Positions 35,318 through 44,227 of a stretch of DNA of 64,000 nucleotides are shown one piece after another (within the stretch, counting starts at the first letter, position 1; every line of letters begins with the position of its first letter). Made by a program: the position numbers and the translations under genes. The notes beneath the pieces are model-generated. The model saw nothing but the letters and a program-made list of their open reading frames with translations, was not told the origin of the DNA and did no database searches. Source of the DNA: Algoriphagus sp. Y33 (GTDB lineage Bacteria; Bacteroidota; Bacteroidia; Cytophagales; Cyclobacteriaceae); NCBI RefSeq assembly GCF_014838715.1, contig NZ_CP061947.1:1178001-1242000 (forward strand). Direction: 5' to 3'.

Positions 35318-36799
35318 ATGTTAAAACACTATGGCATACCCTTTTTTTTACTTTTACTTTTTTCTTCACCAGCATTAATCAGTTGTGATTCCGAGGAGAA
35401 AAAGTTGGTAGAAGTACAGAAAAAGACAAATATCATTTTTATCCTTGCGGATGATCTGGGGTATGGAGATCTTGGATTTTTAGGGCAGTGCTACATAGAG
35501 ACACCCAATATAGACCGCTTGGCGAATGAAGGAATGTTTTTCACTAATCATTATTCAGGAACCACCGTATGTGCACCTTCTAGGTCATCTTTTTTGACAG
35601 GGTTGCATACAGGCCATACGCCAATTCGCGGGAATCTCCAAGTAGGATCCGAAGGGCAGTACCCCATGCCTGACTCCGTCTCTTCTATTGCCAAGGTGAT
35701 GCAGCGTGCAGGCTACAGGACCGGTGCTTTTGGAAAATGGGGACTTGGATTTGTCGGGAACACCGGAGATCCGAATCAGCAGGGTTTTGAGCGGTTTTAT
35801 GGCTATTACAGCCAAAGTTATGCGCATCGTTACTATCCTGCATACCTTTGGGACAATGGGAAAAAAGTGGTTTTGGATGGAAATGACTGGATGGAAAAGA
35901 AAGTTTATGCACCGGATCTGATACAGCAAGAGACAATCTCATTTATTGAAAAATATAAGGACGATCCCTTCTTCTTATTTATGCCTATCATAATGCCGCA
36001 TGCGGAACTTGCGGCTCCAGACGATGAGATTTTCCAAAAATATAGATCCAAATTCGGAGATGAAATACCGCATCAGGAAGGACTAGGAACTGAATATGGG
36101 CCTGACATCAAAATATCTGCCTATCAGTCGCAGGCTTATCCACACGCCACTTTTGCCGCAATGGTAGAGAGGATCGATGTGTATGTGGGTGAGGTGGTAT
36201 CGAAACTGGAAGAATTGGATTTGGCTGAAAATACGATGATTATCTTTGCGTCAGATAATGGGGCTCATCAGGAAGGTGGGGCTGATCCTGATTTTTTTGA
36301 AAGCAATGGACCTTATAGAGGTTATAAACGGGACTTGTATGAAGGCGGTGTGCGTACTCCGATGATTGCTTGGTGGCCGGGCAGGATTCAAGCAGGGTCA
36401 CAAAGTGATCATATTTCAGCTTTTTGGGACTTATTACCAACTTTTGCTGATTTAGCCGGTGCTGATACTCCGGAAGATGTTGACGGTATTTCGTTTTTGC
36501 CGGCGCTCTTACAGCAAAAGGATCAGAAAGAGCACGAATATTTGTATTGGGAATTTCACGAGCGGGGAGGAAAGCAAGCTGTGAGGCGGGGGAAATGGAA
36601 GGCTATAAAACTTGGGGTTTTTGGCAACGACGAGCCTGTGCTTGAACTTTATGATCTTAGTGTTGATATAGGGGAGGATAATAATATTGCTGCACAAAAC
36701 CCAGCTAAAGTTAAGGAACTGGAGGTATTGATGGATTCGGCACATAGACCAAATCCTGTTTTTGGTTTATTCCCTTCTGAAAGAAAGCAAGGGGATTAA
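35318..36799 (+). CDS. S1-family sulfatase lipoprotein
   Basis: The product has 493 residues. A lipoprotein signal (LISC) near residue 23 places it on a membrane surface. The sulfatase signature VCAPSRSSFLTG contains Cys85 in a CxPSR context, the residue converted to formylglycine by an FGE-type maturase. Metal ligands appear in ILADDLGYGDLG and IFASDNGAHQEGG. The C-terminal subdomain is complete. It lies 28 bases after rhamnose isomerase, suggesting that a sulfated rhamnose-containing glycan is the source of the sugar; that is inference. No maturase gene is in the window. Confidence 0.93.
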   Translation: MLKHYGIPFFLLLLFSSPALISCDSEEKKLVEVQKKTNIIFILADDLGYGDLGFLGQCYIETPNIDRLANEGMFFTNHYSGTTVCAPSRSSFLTGLHTGHTPIRGNLQVGSEGQYPMPDSVSSIAKVMQRAGYRTGAFGKWGLGFVGNTGDPNQQGFERFYGYYSQSYAHRYYPAYLWDNGKKVVLDGNDWMEKKVYAPDLIQQETISFIEKYKDDPFFLFMPIIMPHAELAAPDDEIFQKYRSKFGDEIPHQEGLGTEYGPDIKISAYQSQAYPHATFAAMVERIDVYVGEVVSKLEELDLAENTMIIFASDNGAHQEGGADPDFFESNGPYRGYKRDLYEGGVRTPMIAWWPGRIQAGSQSDHISAFWDLLPTFADLAGADTPEDVDGISFLPALLQQKDQKEHEYLYWEFHERGGKQAVRRGKWKAIKLGVFGNDEPVLELYDLSVDIGEDNNIAAQNPAKVKELEVLMDSAHRPNPVFGLFPSERKQGD

Positions 36800-36968
36800 A
36801 GAAGAAAGACGGAGAATGATCCCCGCCTTCCGTACCCAATCTATTTACTGTAAAACCTTTGAATAATTGAATATAACGAGAGGTTGAAGATTAAGTGTCC
36901 CCCTCTGTCCTGTTTTAGTGTTATCAGTTTAGCATACTGTTATTTGAATCCGATTATTAAAAAGAAAA

Positions 36969-38000
36969 ATGAAATATATACAAATGAGAAATTCAACCGG
37001 CTTGATTTTTTTAGCAATCACTTTAGCTTGTGCCAATCCCAAAAGCTCTACAGTGGGGGTATTGACATCCTCTTACGAGACCACAGGTTCTGTAGAAATA
37101 TTACATTCTGAGCTGAATTCATTAATTCCCGAAGGTACTGAAATTGAGATTTTGGCTTCAGGCTTTGAATGGTCAGAAGGGCCTCTTTGGCTTGCTGGCC
37201 AAAATGCACTATTGTTCTCAGATGTTCCTACCAATAAAGTGTGGAAATGGACAGAGAAGGATAGTTTGAGTTTATTCCTCGAGCCCTCAGGGTACTTGGG
37301 GAGGGAAACAAATAAGAAAGAGCCTGGGGCAAACGGCTTGGCATTGGACGGAGATGGGAATTTGATTCTTTGCCAGCATGGAGAAAGAAGAATCGCAAAA
37401 ATGAAATCTCCGCTCTCTGCACCACATTCTGATTTTACCGTATTGGTGTCGGATTATAAAGGAAAAAGCTTCAATAGTCCAAATGACTTGGTTTATAACA
37501 AATCAGGTCAGTTGTTTTTCACGGATCCCCCTTATGGTTTGGACGATTGGAATCCAAAAGAGTTGGACTTTCAAGGCGTGTATCGGTTGGATGTAGATGG
37601 AAGTCTTAGTCTGCTACTGGATAGTCTGAGTCGTCCAAACGGAATAGGACTTAGCCCGGATCAGAAAACACTATATATCGCTCAGTCTGATGCCAAGAAG
37701 GCTAGGTATTATGCGTTTGATTTGGATGAGAACGGGGATGTGGTGGGAGGTAGGGTTTTATTGGACGCTACCGCGGAAGTGGGTAAAGAGAATCCGGGGT
37801 TGCCTGACGGCCTGACGGTCCACAGTTCGGGGACACTGTTCGCATCCGGACCAGGGGGGATTTGGGTGATCAGTTCCGAAGGAAAACATCTGGGAACAAT
37901 CCGTACCGGTCAGGGAACTTCAAATTGTACGTTTGATGGTAACGAAACCTATTTGTACATGACAGCGGATGCCTATTTGATGCGGATCAGGATGGACTGA
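36969..38000 (+). CDS. SMP-30/gluconolactonase family lipoprotein
   Basis: The product has 343 residues; a second ATG five codons in (36984) is an equally good start. The lipobox LACA predicts a lipoprotein. The six-bladed propeller carries family motifs: FEWSEGPLWL (metal Glu), GANGLALDGDGNLILCQHGERR, SFNSPNDLVYNKSGQLFFTDPPYG, LSRPNGIGLSPDQKTLYIAQSD and GLPDGLTVHSSGTLFAS, which supply the Asn and Asp ligands. The family hydrolyses sugar lactones. It could act in an oxidative sugar route beside the rhamnose pathway, but the substrate is unknown. Confidence 0.9.
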   Translation: MKYIQMRNSTGLIFLAITLACANPKSSTVGVLTSSYETTGSVEILHSELNSLIPEGTEIEILASGFEWSEGPLWLAGQNALLFSDVPTNKVWKWTEKDSLSLFLEPSGYLGRETNKKEPGANGLALDGDGNLILCQHGERRIAKMKSPLSAPHSDFTVLVSDYKGKSFNSPNDLVYNKSGQLFFTDPPYGLDDWNPKELDFQGVYRLDVDGSLSLLLDSLSRPNGIGLSPDQKTLYIAQSDAKKARYYAFDLDENGDVVGGRVLLDATAEVGKENPGLPDGLTVHSSGTLFASGPGGIWVISSEGKHLGTIRTGQGTSNCTFDGNETYLYMTADAYLMRIRMD

Positions 38001-38470
38001 TGCAGCGTTGCTTTGTGGTTTATATTGATTTGCCTCAATATGTTATTAAAAAGCTGATAACCATCAATTTAAGGTTGATACGCCTGTTGGTTTAGAATAA
38101 AATTTGGTGGAAAGGCAGTGGGTAAATAGAGGGATGAAATCTTGTGATTGGTTGAAATAAGGGAGATATTCAGTATACCAAGTGAGAGATAAAAAGGCTG
38201 GGAGTACGATCCCTGATAGGGTTAAAAAGTCCGTAATTGAAATACGAATGGTCAAAGTCCTTTGGGAGTTTGACTGAAATGGAATACCACAGAAGTGTTG
38301 ATTGAAATCTTCAAAACCTCAGCGTGGAGAAGAACGGATTTTGATAACCATTATTAAGAGTCTGGGTAACTGGATGAAAAGTCTTTAAACAGTAGCTCGG
38401 CTCTTGTAGTTGGCTAAGGCCACCGATAAGAGGAAGGGAAACATTCGCAATAGGGTTTCCCTTTATGTTT
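38001..38470. other. 470-base gap ending in a plus-strand terminator
   Basis: No coding frame is convincing. The region ends in a plus-strand intrinsic terminator (38434-38463) 430 bases after the lactonase stop, so either that mRNA has a long 3' tail or a short untranslated RNA is made here. Confidence 0.5.
38434..38463 (+). terminator. Intrinsic terminator, plus strand
   Basis: AAGGGAAAC (38434-38442) pairs perfectly with GTTTCCCTT (38455-38463). On the plus strand the stem is followed by TATGTTTTTAAC and more T; on the minus strand no T run follows. It therefore ends rightward transcription, not the GNAT gene. Confidence 0.65.
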
Positions 38471-39031
38471 TTAACTTTTTTTCATCCAATCCCAGATCAC
38501 GATATTCCATTCTTCCACATTATCATGAAAGGTATGAATTACCTCAAAACCGATGCGAAGGTGGGCCCGGATTGAACGGAGATTCGAAGTGGAAATTTCC
38601 GTGATTGCGAAATCATATTTTTCTTCAAATACTTCCTTATATTTTTCATAACATTTATCAAAAAGTCCTCCGCCCCGATAAGATTTCCCGATACAGACCT
38701 GACCCACCGCAATGTAGTTGTACCCGCTTACTTTTTTGCCCATATATTCGATTTCATCGAATTGGTAAAACATGGGCACAAGTTGGGGGATATCGGCTTT
38801 GGAAGCTTTGGTCATCGCCAGAATATATGCGGCAATATAATTTCCATCCCGAGCAATGATGTGTGCTTCTATAGCATTTAGTTTTGCGAGATCTTCCAAT
38901 GAATGCCTGACGAATACAAAGCCCTGTGATTCTTTTTCATCAATAGAAATCTGTGTGCTTAGATTGGCTTTTTGAAGATCAATGATTCCCTGTAAATCTG
39001 CTTTTGATTTACTTTGAGTGAGTGTGATCAT
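38471..39031 (-). CDS. GNAT family N-acetyltransferase
   Basis: The product has 186 residues with one GNAT domain. The acetyl-CoA loop is in VGQVCIGKSYRGGGLFDKCYEKY (the R/Q-x-x-G-x-G/A equivalent is YRGGGL), and the preceding strand includes IAAYILAMTKA. The C-terminal part (SNLRSIRAHLRIGFEVIHTF) is also typical. Substrate unknown. The gene stands alone, divergent from the TMEM220 gene. Confidence 0.87.
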   Translation of the reverse strand: MITLTQSKSKADLQGIIDLQKANLSTQISIDEKESQGFVFVRHSLEDLAKLNAIEAHIIARDGNYIAAYILAMTKASKADIPQLVPMFYQFDEIEYMGKKVSGYNYIAVGQVCIGKSYRGGGLFDKCYEKYKEVFEEKYDFAITEISTSNLRSIRAHLRIGFEVIHTFHDNVEEWNIVIWDWMKKS

Positions 39032-39155
39032 GTAAATAGGAGGGGTGAGGATATCGCTACCAAATTTAACAGAAGTATTTTAATGCAGATGTTATCCTAT
39101 CAAATTAAATAAAAGTCTTTGTTTTACTGTAATTTTGATCAAACCATGACATATT

Positions 39156-39524
39156 ATGAAATTTAACAGAATCTTTTTCGGACTATGGATTTTCATCTTT
39201 GCGCTTTTTGCTTATTGGCAATTCAATGATCCTGATCCAGAGGTCTGGGTGAGTATTTATGGGGTGGCTATGTTGTTTTGCCTGATGGGGTCCCGTGGGA
39301 TTTTCCCTAAGATCCCGCTTACTGTGGTGGTGGTGGCATGTTTGCTAGGTTCTGTTTACTTTTATCCAGGGGGAATAGGCGATTGGATCGCGCAAGAGGT
39401 GGAGCAGCAAGATCTTACTATGAAAACACCCCAAATGGAGGAAGCACGTGAGACTTTTGGACTTTTGATTGTGGCTTTGGTACTAAGTCCGGCACTTTGG
39501 AAAGCCTGGAGCAATAAGGGTTAG
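39156..39524 (+). CDS. TMEM220-like small membrane protein
   Basis: The product has 122 residues and four predicted membrane helices. The N-terminal signature AYWQFNDPDPEVWVSIYGVAM is characteristic of the TMEM220 family, which is shared by bacteria and animals and has no known function. The gene precedes the NIPSNAP gene by 89 bases in the same direction. Confidence 0.85.
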   Translation: MKFNRIFFGLWIFIFALFAYWQFNDPDPEVWVSIYGVAMLFCLMGSRGIFPKIPLTVVVVACLLGSVYFYPGGIGDWIAQEVEQQDLTMKTPQMEEARETFGLLIVALVLSPALWKAWSNKG

Positions 39525-39613
39525 ACGCAGCTAAAACGAGATTGAGCGAGATTAATTTACCTTACATTTAAATAGCTACTCTTCAGGTGCTGTTTTCAAC
39601 AAACCCAATAACC

Positions 39614-40363
39614 ATGAAAAAATTAATGCTAACCATGTTTGCCTTACTCTTCGCCTTTTCAGGCTTTTCGCAACAACTAATTGGAAGTAATTCTACCTAT
39701 TTTGAAATACGAAAGTACTACGCCAATGAAGGCAAACTTCCGGATTTGATCAAGCGCTTTGAGGAGCACACGATGGCTCTTTTTGAGAAAAACGGCATGG
39801 AAAATATAGCCTATTTTATTCCTGTAGACAATACGGATAATTCCCTGACTTATATTCTCGGCTATCCTGATGAAAAATCCCGTGATCGTACGTGGGAGAA
39901 ATTTTCAAATGACCCCGAATGGAAGAAAGCAAAGAAAGAATCCGAAGTGAATGGCGGATTGGTAAAAAGTGTGGATCAGACTTTTATGAAATTGGCAAAG
40001 GGATTGAATGATACTCAAAAGCCACGGGAGGGTGGTGTTTTTCAATTGAGGACCTATACCTGCTTTGATGGCAGACTGGACAATCTAATCACACGCTTCA
40101 GGAATCATACACAGGATCTTTTCGAAAAACAGGGATTAAGAAATTACCCCTATTGGATAACTGTTGAGAAGGATGGAAGCCAGTCAAAGCTGGTTTATCT
40201 CTTGGCAGATAAGGACCAGGCCTCTTTTGAAAGGAATTTTCAGAATTTCATCAAAGATCCCGCCTGGGTAAAAGCCCGTAATGCATCTGAGTCAGATGGT
40301 AAGATTGTAGAAAAGGTAGATGCAGTGTTTTTTAAGCCCCTGCCTTTTTCACCCCTAAAGTAA
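39614..40363 (+). CDS. Secreted double NIPSNAP-domain protein
   Basis: The product has 249 residues from ATG 39614; nine upstream in-frame codons lack signal character. The signal peptide ends FSGFSQQ. Two NIPSNAP (dimeric ferredoxin-like) domains follow: about residues 28-130 (YFEIRKYYANEGKLPDLIKR) and 140-245 (VFQLRTYTCFDGRLDNLITR). Each carries a repeat of the form (P/Y)xxFxxNxxxFxKDPxW near its end. The family is common in Bacteroidota secretomes; its role is undefined. Confidence 0.88.
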   Translation: MKKLMLTMFALLFAFSGFSQQLIGSNSTYFEIRKYYANEGKLPDLIKRFEEHTMALFEKNGMENIAYFIPVDNTDNSLTYILGYPDEKSRDRTWEKFSNDPEWKKAKKESEVNGGLVKSVDQTFMKLAKGLNDTQKPREGGVFQLRTYTCFDGRLDNLITRFRNHTQDLFEKQGLRNYPYWITVEKDGSQSKLVYLLADKDQASFERNFQNFIKDPAWVKARNASESDGKIVEKVDAVFFKPLPFSPLK

Positions 40364-40607
40364 CCTATATAAAATGAGCTGGTTAATTCGTGATAAGCCG
40401 ATAATCAGTCAGCTGAGCTGTAGCACACAGACGTCTGCAGTCTTGGTATAAATCCAAGTTTTTAACGAGCCGATTTATTGTATAAAAAATTCCTTTTATC
40501 CAATCTTTCTAAATCTGTTATTAGCTCAAATTGAATCCAAGAGCTTGTTTCTTGTTTCTAAAATCTTGATACTAGCTAATACTTCAAACAGAAAACCTTT
40601 GTTAAAA

Positions 40608-40639
40608 AAAATCCAACCCCGGAATCAGGGTTGGATTTT
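40608..40639 (-). terminator. Intrinsic terminator of the ThuA-domain gene
   Basis: A 12-bp perfect stem (AAAATCCAACCC at 40608-40619, GGGTTGGATTTT at 40628-40639) with an 8-base loop. On the minus strand the stem runs into eight T residues, and it lies 22 bases past the stop at 40661. Confidence 0.85.
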
Positions 40640-40660
40640 CTGATTTATTCGGTACAAGTA

Positions 40661-43600
40661 TTACTTAGCGTTAAAGGTCAATCCTGCTAGAATAAATGTG
40701 CCTGCTTCCCCACCTTTAATGGTTTTCGTGGTGATATACAATTTGTGAACCTTGCCATCTGCTTGGCCTGTCACAGGAATTGTCAGCATCTCAAAGGCAG
40801 GTGCCCCCGGAGGTCCGTTCATTGGACCCTGGATATATTCCTTGCTTCCTACGATTTGCCCATCAGGACTGTCCAGTCTTAGCTCAAACAGAAAACCATC
40901 TGTTAGCTTGGCAGTGGCAGCGGTATTCAATGTCACTGATACAATATCTGTTAGATCTACTCTGGAGACAGCAAATGATGCGGGATCCGCAGGAACCGTC
41001 AATAGGTTGGTTCCTCCATAAGTTATTTTGCTATAGCCCCCTGTAAGTTCCACTGCTGTCCCTAGATCAATGGTGTTACTGGATAGTATATAAGAAGAAG
41101 AACCCGTCAACGGCTTAATACCTTCCCCACCTTTATCTGTATAGGAGGCACTGATCATCAGCACGCCAGTGGGAGTCGTTGATTTACCCATGGTCGGATC
41201 CACTTTTCCAGAACTAGGAAGGCTCTCTTGGGAGACTTCATCCAGCGAAAGGATATAGCTGATCAAGGCATTTAATTCGGATTCCGGCAAATCGGGGTTG
41301 GCAGGCATAACTGTTTCTCCCCAAACTCCGCCTCCGCCATTTCTGATTTTGTTTTTCAGGTAATCTATATCCTTTTCAGTATACTTTTTGGCTACACTTG
41401 TATAGTCAGGTCCTATGGAAGCTTCTGCTTCCTTGTGACATGTCTTGCAGGTTAGAGAAGAGACCAGTGATTTCCCAACCATGGCATCAGTCATGATTTT
41501 ATGGCCTTGATTGGCTTCAGCCTGATCGAATCCTTCCACGTAATCAGCACTGACGAATAGGTTGTCCATGTCATTTGCAGCATCGGAATGATCTTCATCG
41601 GTCACAGTGACTTGATAAGTGACTTGCTTACCAGGGAAATAGAATGCCTTATTACCTTTTATGGCAATGCTTACTTCAGGGGCGATGTTGCCTGAATAAA
41701 CCGAGACGGGGATTCCTTTGCCTTTCAGACCGGCTGGATCAGTGGCTGTCACGGTGACAGCGTATTCTCCCACGGTAGTAAATGTATGCGTAAGCGTAGG
41801 CTCTTCGGTAGTTTTGGATTCCCCGTTGCCAAGATCCCAAGTATAGGAAATAGGATCGCCTTCCGGGTCTGATGCTTCAGCAGTGAAAGTAGCGGTCAAG
41901 GGATTGGTTCCTGATGTCTTATCCACAGTGATTTCTGTAACTACAGGCGCTCTATTGCCTCCATTGTAATCAATGCGGAATAGACCGGAATCTGCATTTT
42001 TGGAGAACCAGCCATTTCCATATTCTAATCCATATATATGTCCGTCAGGCCCCATTTCCATGTCGATGAGTGCATTGAATTTGGTGTTTGGCATAAATGG
42101 ATCCATTTTGTCGTAATCTCCGGATTCCGTCATGGTCACGAGCTTGATCCAACCCCTAACCCAATCATAGATGATTAATTTACCGTCAAAATAGTCAGGC
42201 AATTTACTGTCACCGGAGTACATGTCAGAATAATAAATAGGACCAACCATCGCATTTCTACCGCCGGTACCCAAAGTAGGGAACTCTGCAGATTCTCCAT
42301 AAGGGTACCAGATGAACGCCGGCTGAGTAGGAGGCAATACTTCAATACCGGTGTTGTGTGGAGATTTGTTTTTCGGTCCATTAATGTCGTAAAGCTCTCC
42401 TGAAGTACCATTGGAATAATCGTACTCACGGTAGGGGTAGTTATCGGCGATCACATATGGCCAACCAAAGTTGCCTGCTTCACGTGCCTGGTTAATTTCA
42501 TCGTACCCTCGTGGTCCACGGGTATCGGTGCTATCACCGCTGGCATCAGGCCCCACTTCACCCCAATATAAGAAGCCTGTCTTCTGATCCACAGATATTC
42601 TATAGGGATTTCTGAGACCTTGAGTATATATTTCAGGTTTGGTGCCTTCTGTTCCGGCAGCATATAAATTCCCATTTGGGATTTCATATGATCCGTCTTC
42701 TTTTACCTTGATTCTAAGTATTTTGCCCCGAAGGTCATCTGCATTGCCTGAGCTTCTTCTGGCATCAAACTGCTTGTTTCCCTCTCTGGCATCCAATGGC
42801 GCATAGCCGCTGGTTACATAGGGAGTATTAGACTGGTTGAATGGAGTGGAATTATCCCCTGTAGACAGAAATAGATTTCCATCTGCATCGAAGGCAATTG
42901 ATCCTCCGGTGTGGCAGCATATTTCTCTTTGGGAGTAAAGTTCCAGAATGATTTGTTCTGAGTTCATGTCCCAAATTCCCTCTTTGAATTTGAATCTGGA
43001 GAGGCGGTTGACTTCCTTAGCCGTAGGTGAGTAAAATACATACACCCAGTTGTTGTTAGCATAATTGGGGTCTCGCTGAAGACCTAAGACACCTTCTTCA
43101 GCATTTACGCCTTGTACGGATGTTTTCCAGTACACATCCAGCTTAGCTACTTCGGAAGTCTCTTTAGTTTGGCTATTGTAGAGCAGGATCTCTCCTCTTC
43201 TTTGCGCTACAAGAATATCCAAATTGGGCAATATTGTCAATTCCGTAGGTTCGGTGAATTCTCCTACAGCCAACATGGTTTTTTCAAATCTGTTTTCCTC
43301 AGGTACTTTCTTACTCTTGGCTTTTGAATAATCCGGTTCCTGATTATTTCCAATTGCATATTCAATCCCGGCTAAGAGATGCTTTAAGAAAAGTTCTTCG
43401 GTAAATGATTCGTTGGTATGACCACCTCCTGTATAAAAAGCCCGGCCTCCATCGTAGTCATGATACCAAGCGATTGGATGCTCGCCCATATCCAATCCTC
43501 CTTGGTAAGAGTCTTCATCCAAAGTCAGGAGAACATTTACCTTGGGATTCATTTTTTGATAGGAATACCACTCATCAGTTCTCTCCCAAGGAGATGGAAG

Positions 43601-44101
43601 AAAAGATGTAGCATCATTGTCCGCATCCACCACAGTGACTTTTCCGGATTGCACATTTGGATGAGGATCGTTGATCCCAGGATGATCGCTGAAATACCCA
43701 CCCACCAGACGATTGTACCAGCCCCAGTGATATTCTGTGTCCGCCGCGGCGTGGATTCCTACAAAGCCTCCTCCGGACTGGATATAACGCTCAAATTCTG
43801 CTTCCTGCACATGATCGAGCACGTCTCCTGTGGTACTGAGAAAAATCACAGATGCATACTGAGAAAGGTTTTCCTCGTTGAAACTAGCACCTTGGGTAGT
43901 TGTGTCTACTTCAAAGTTGTTTTCTGACCCTAATTTTTTTATTGCTTCGATTCCTTTAGGAATAGATTCGTGGTAAAATCCTGCTGTTTTGCTGAATACA
44001 AGTACTTTAGGTTTTCCGGAGCGGGAATTACAGCTCCAGAAACCTACACTCGCCATCAATCCAAGCAGCAGTAGGCTTCTTAGGTTTTTTGAGAAATTCA
44101 T
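40661..44101 (-). CDS. ThuA - PQQ-type sugar dehydrogenase - PKD - cytochrome c lipoprotein
   Basis: The product has 1146 residues and is a lipoprotein (FWSC near residue 24). Domains in order: ThuA-like glutamine-amidotransferase fold, about 30-250 (VLVFSKTAGFYHESIPKGIEA; GGGFVGIHAAADTEYHWGWY). A soluble glucose-dehydrogenase-like six-bladed propeller, about 270-700 (LREICCHTGGSIAFDADGNLFLS region; GLRNPYRISVD). A PKD domain, about 715-800 (SYTWDLGNGE). A class I cytochrome c, about 870-960, with haem motif CKTCH near residue 886 and a downstream Met in VMPANPDLP. A CBM6-like C-terminus follows. The order suggests sugar oxidation with electrons passed to the attached haem. Substrate unknown. 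Confidence 0.9.
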   Translation of the reverse strand: MNFSKNLRSLLLLGLMASVGFWSCNSRSGKPKVLVFSKTAGFYHESIPKGIEAIKKLGSENNFEVDTTTQGASFNEENLSQYASVIFLSTTGDVLDHVQEAEFERYIQSGGGFVGIHAAADTEYHWGWYNRLVGGYFSDHPGINDPHPNVQSGKVTVVDADNDATSFLPSPWERTDEWYSYQKMNPKVNVLLTLDEDSYQGGLDMGEHPIAWYHDYDGGRAFYTGGGHTNESFTEELFLKHLLAGIEYAIGNNQEPDYSKAKSKKVPEENRFEKTMLAVGEFTEPTELTILPNLDILVAQRRGEILLYNSQTKETSEVAKLDVYWKTSVQGVNAEEGVLGLQRDPNYANNNWVYVFYSPTAKEVNRLSRFKFKEGIWDMNSEQIILELYSQREICCHTGGSIAFDADGNLFLSTGDNSTPFNQSNTPYVTSGYAPLDAREGNKQFDARRSSGNADDLRGKILRIKVKEDGSYEIPNGNLYAAGTEGTKPEIYTQGLRNPYRISVDQKTGFLYWGEVGPDASGDSTDTRGPRGYDEINQAREAGNFGWPYVIADNYPYREYDYSNGTSGELYDINGPKNKSPHNTGIEVLPPTQPAFIWYPYGESAEFPTLGTGGRNAMVGPIYYSDMYSGDSKLPDYFDGKLIIYDWVRGWIKLVTMTESGDYDKMDPFMPNTKFNALIDMEMGPDGHIYGLEYGNGWFSKNADSGLFRIDYNGGNRAPVVTEITVDKTSGTNPLTATFTAEASDPEGDPISYTWDLGNGESKTTEEPTLTHTFTTVGEYAVTVTATDPAGLKGKGIPVSVYSGNIAPEVSIAIKGNKAFYFPGKQVTYQVTVTDEDHSDAANDMDNLFVSADYVEGFDQAEANQGHKIMTDAMVGKSLVSSLTCKTCHKEAEASIGPDYTSVAKKYTEKDIDYLKNKIRNGGGGVWGETVMPANPDLPESELNALISYILSLDEVSQESLPSSGKVDPTMGKSTTPTGVLMISASYTDKGGEGIKPLTGSSSYILSSNTIDLGTAVELTGGYSKITYGGTNLLTVPADPASFAVSRVDLTDIVSVTLNTAATAKLTDGFLFELRLDSPDGQIVGSKEYIQGPMNGPPGAPAFEMLTIPVTGQADGKVHKLYITTKTIKGGEAGTFILAGLTFNAK

Positions 44102-44227
44102 AGGTTTTAAATTTTGGGAAAATAGGTAATTAAACTCAATTCAGAGTTTCCTTTACAAATTGGGGATTTTTTTGATAAAAATTATATAAAATGTCTTTTT
44201 GAAACAATAGATAATGCAATTAGGTGG

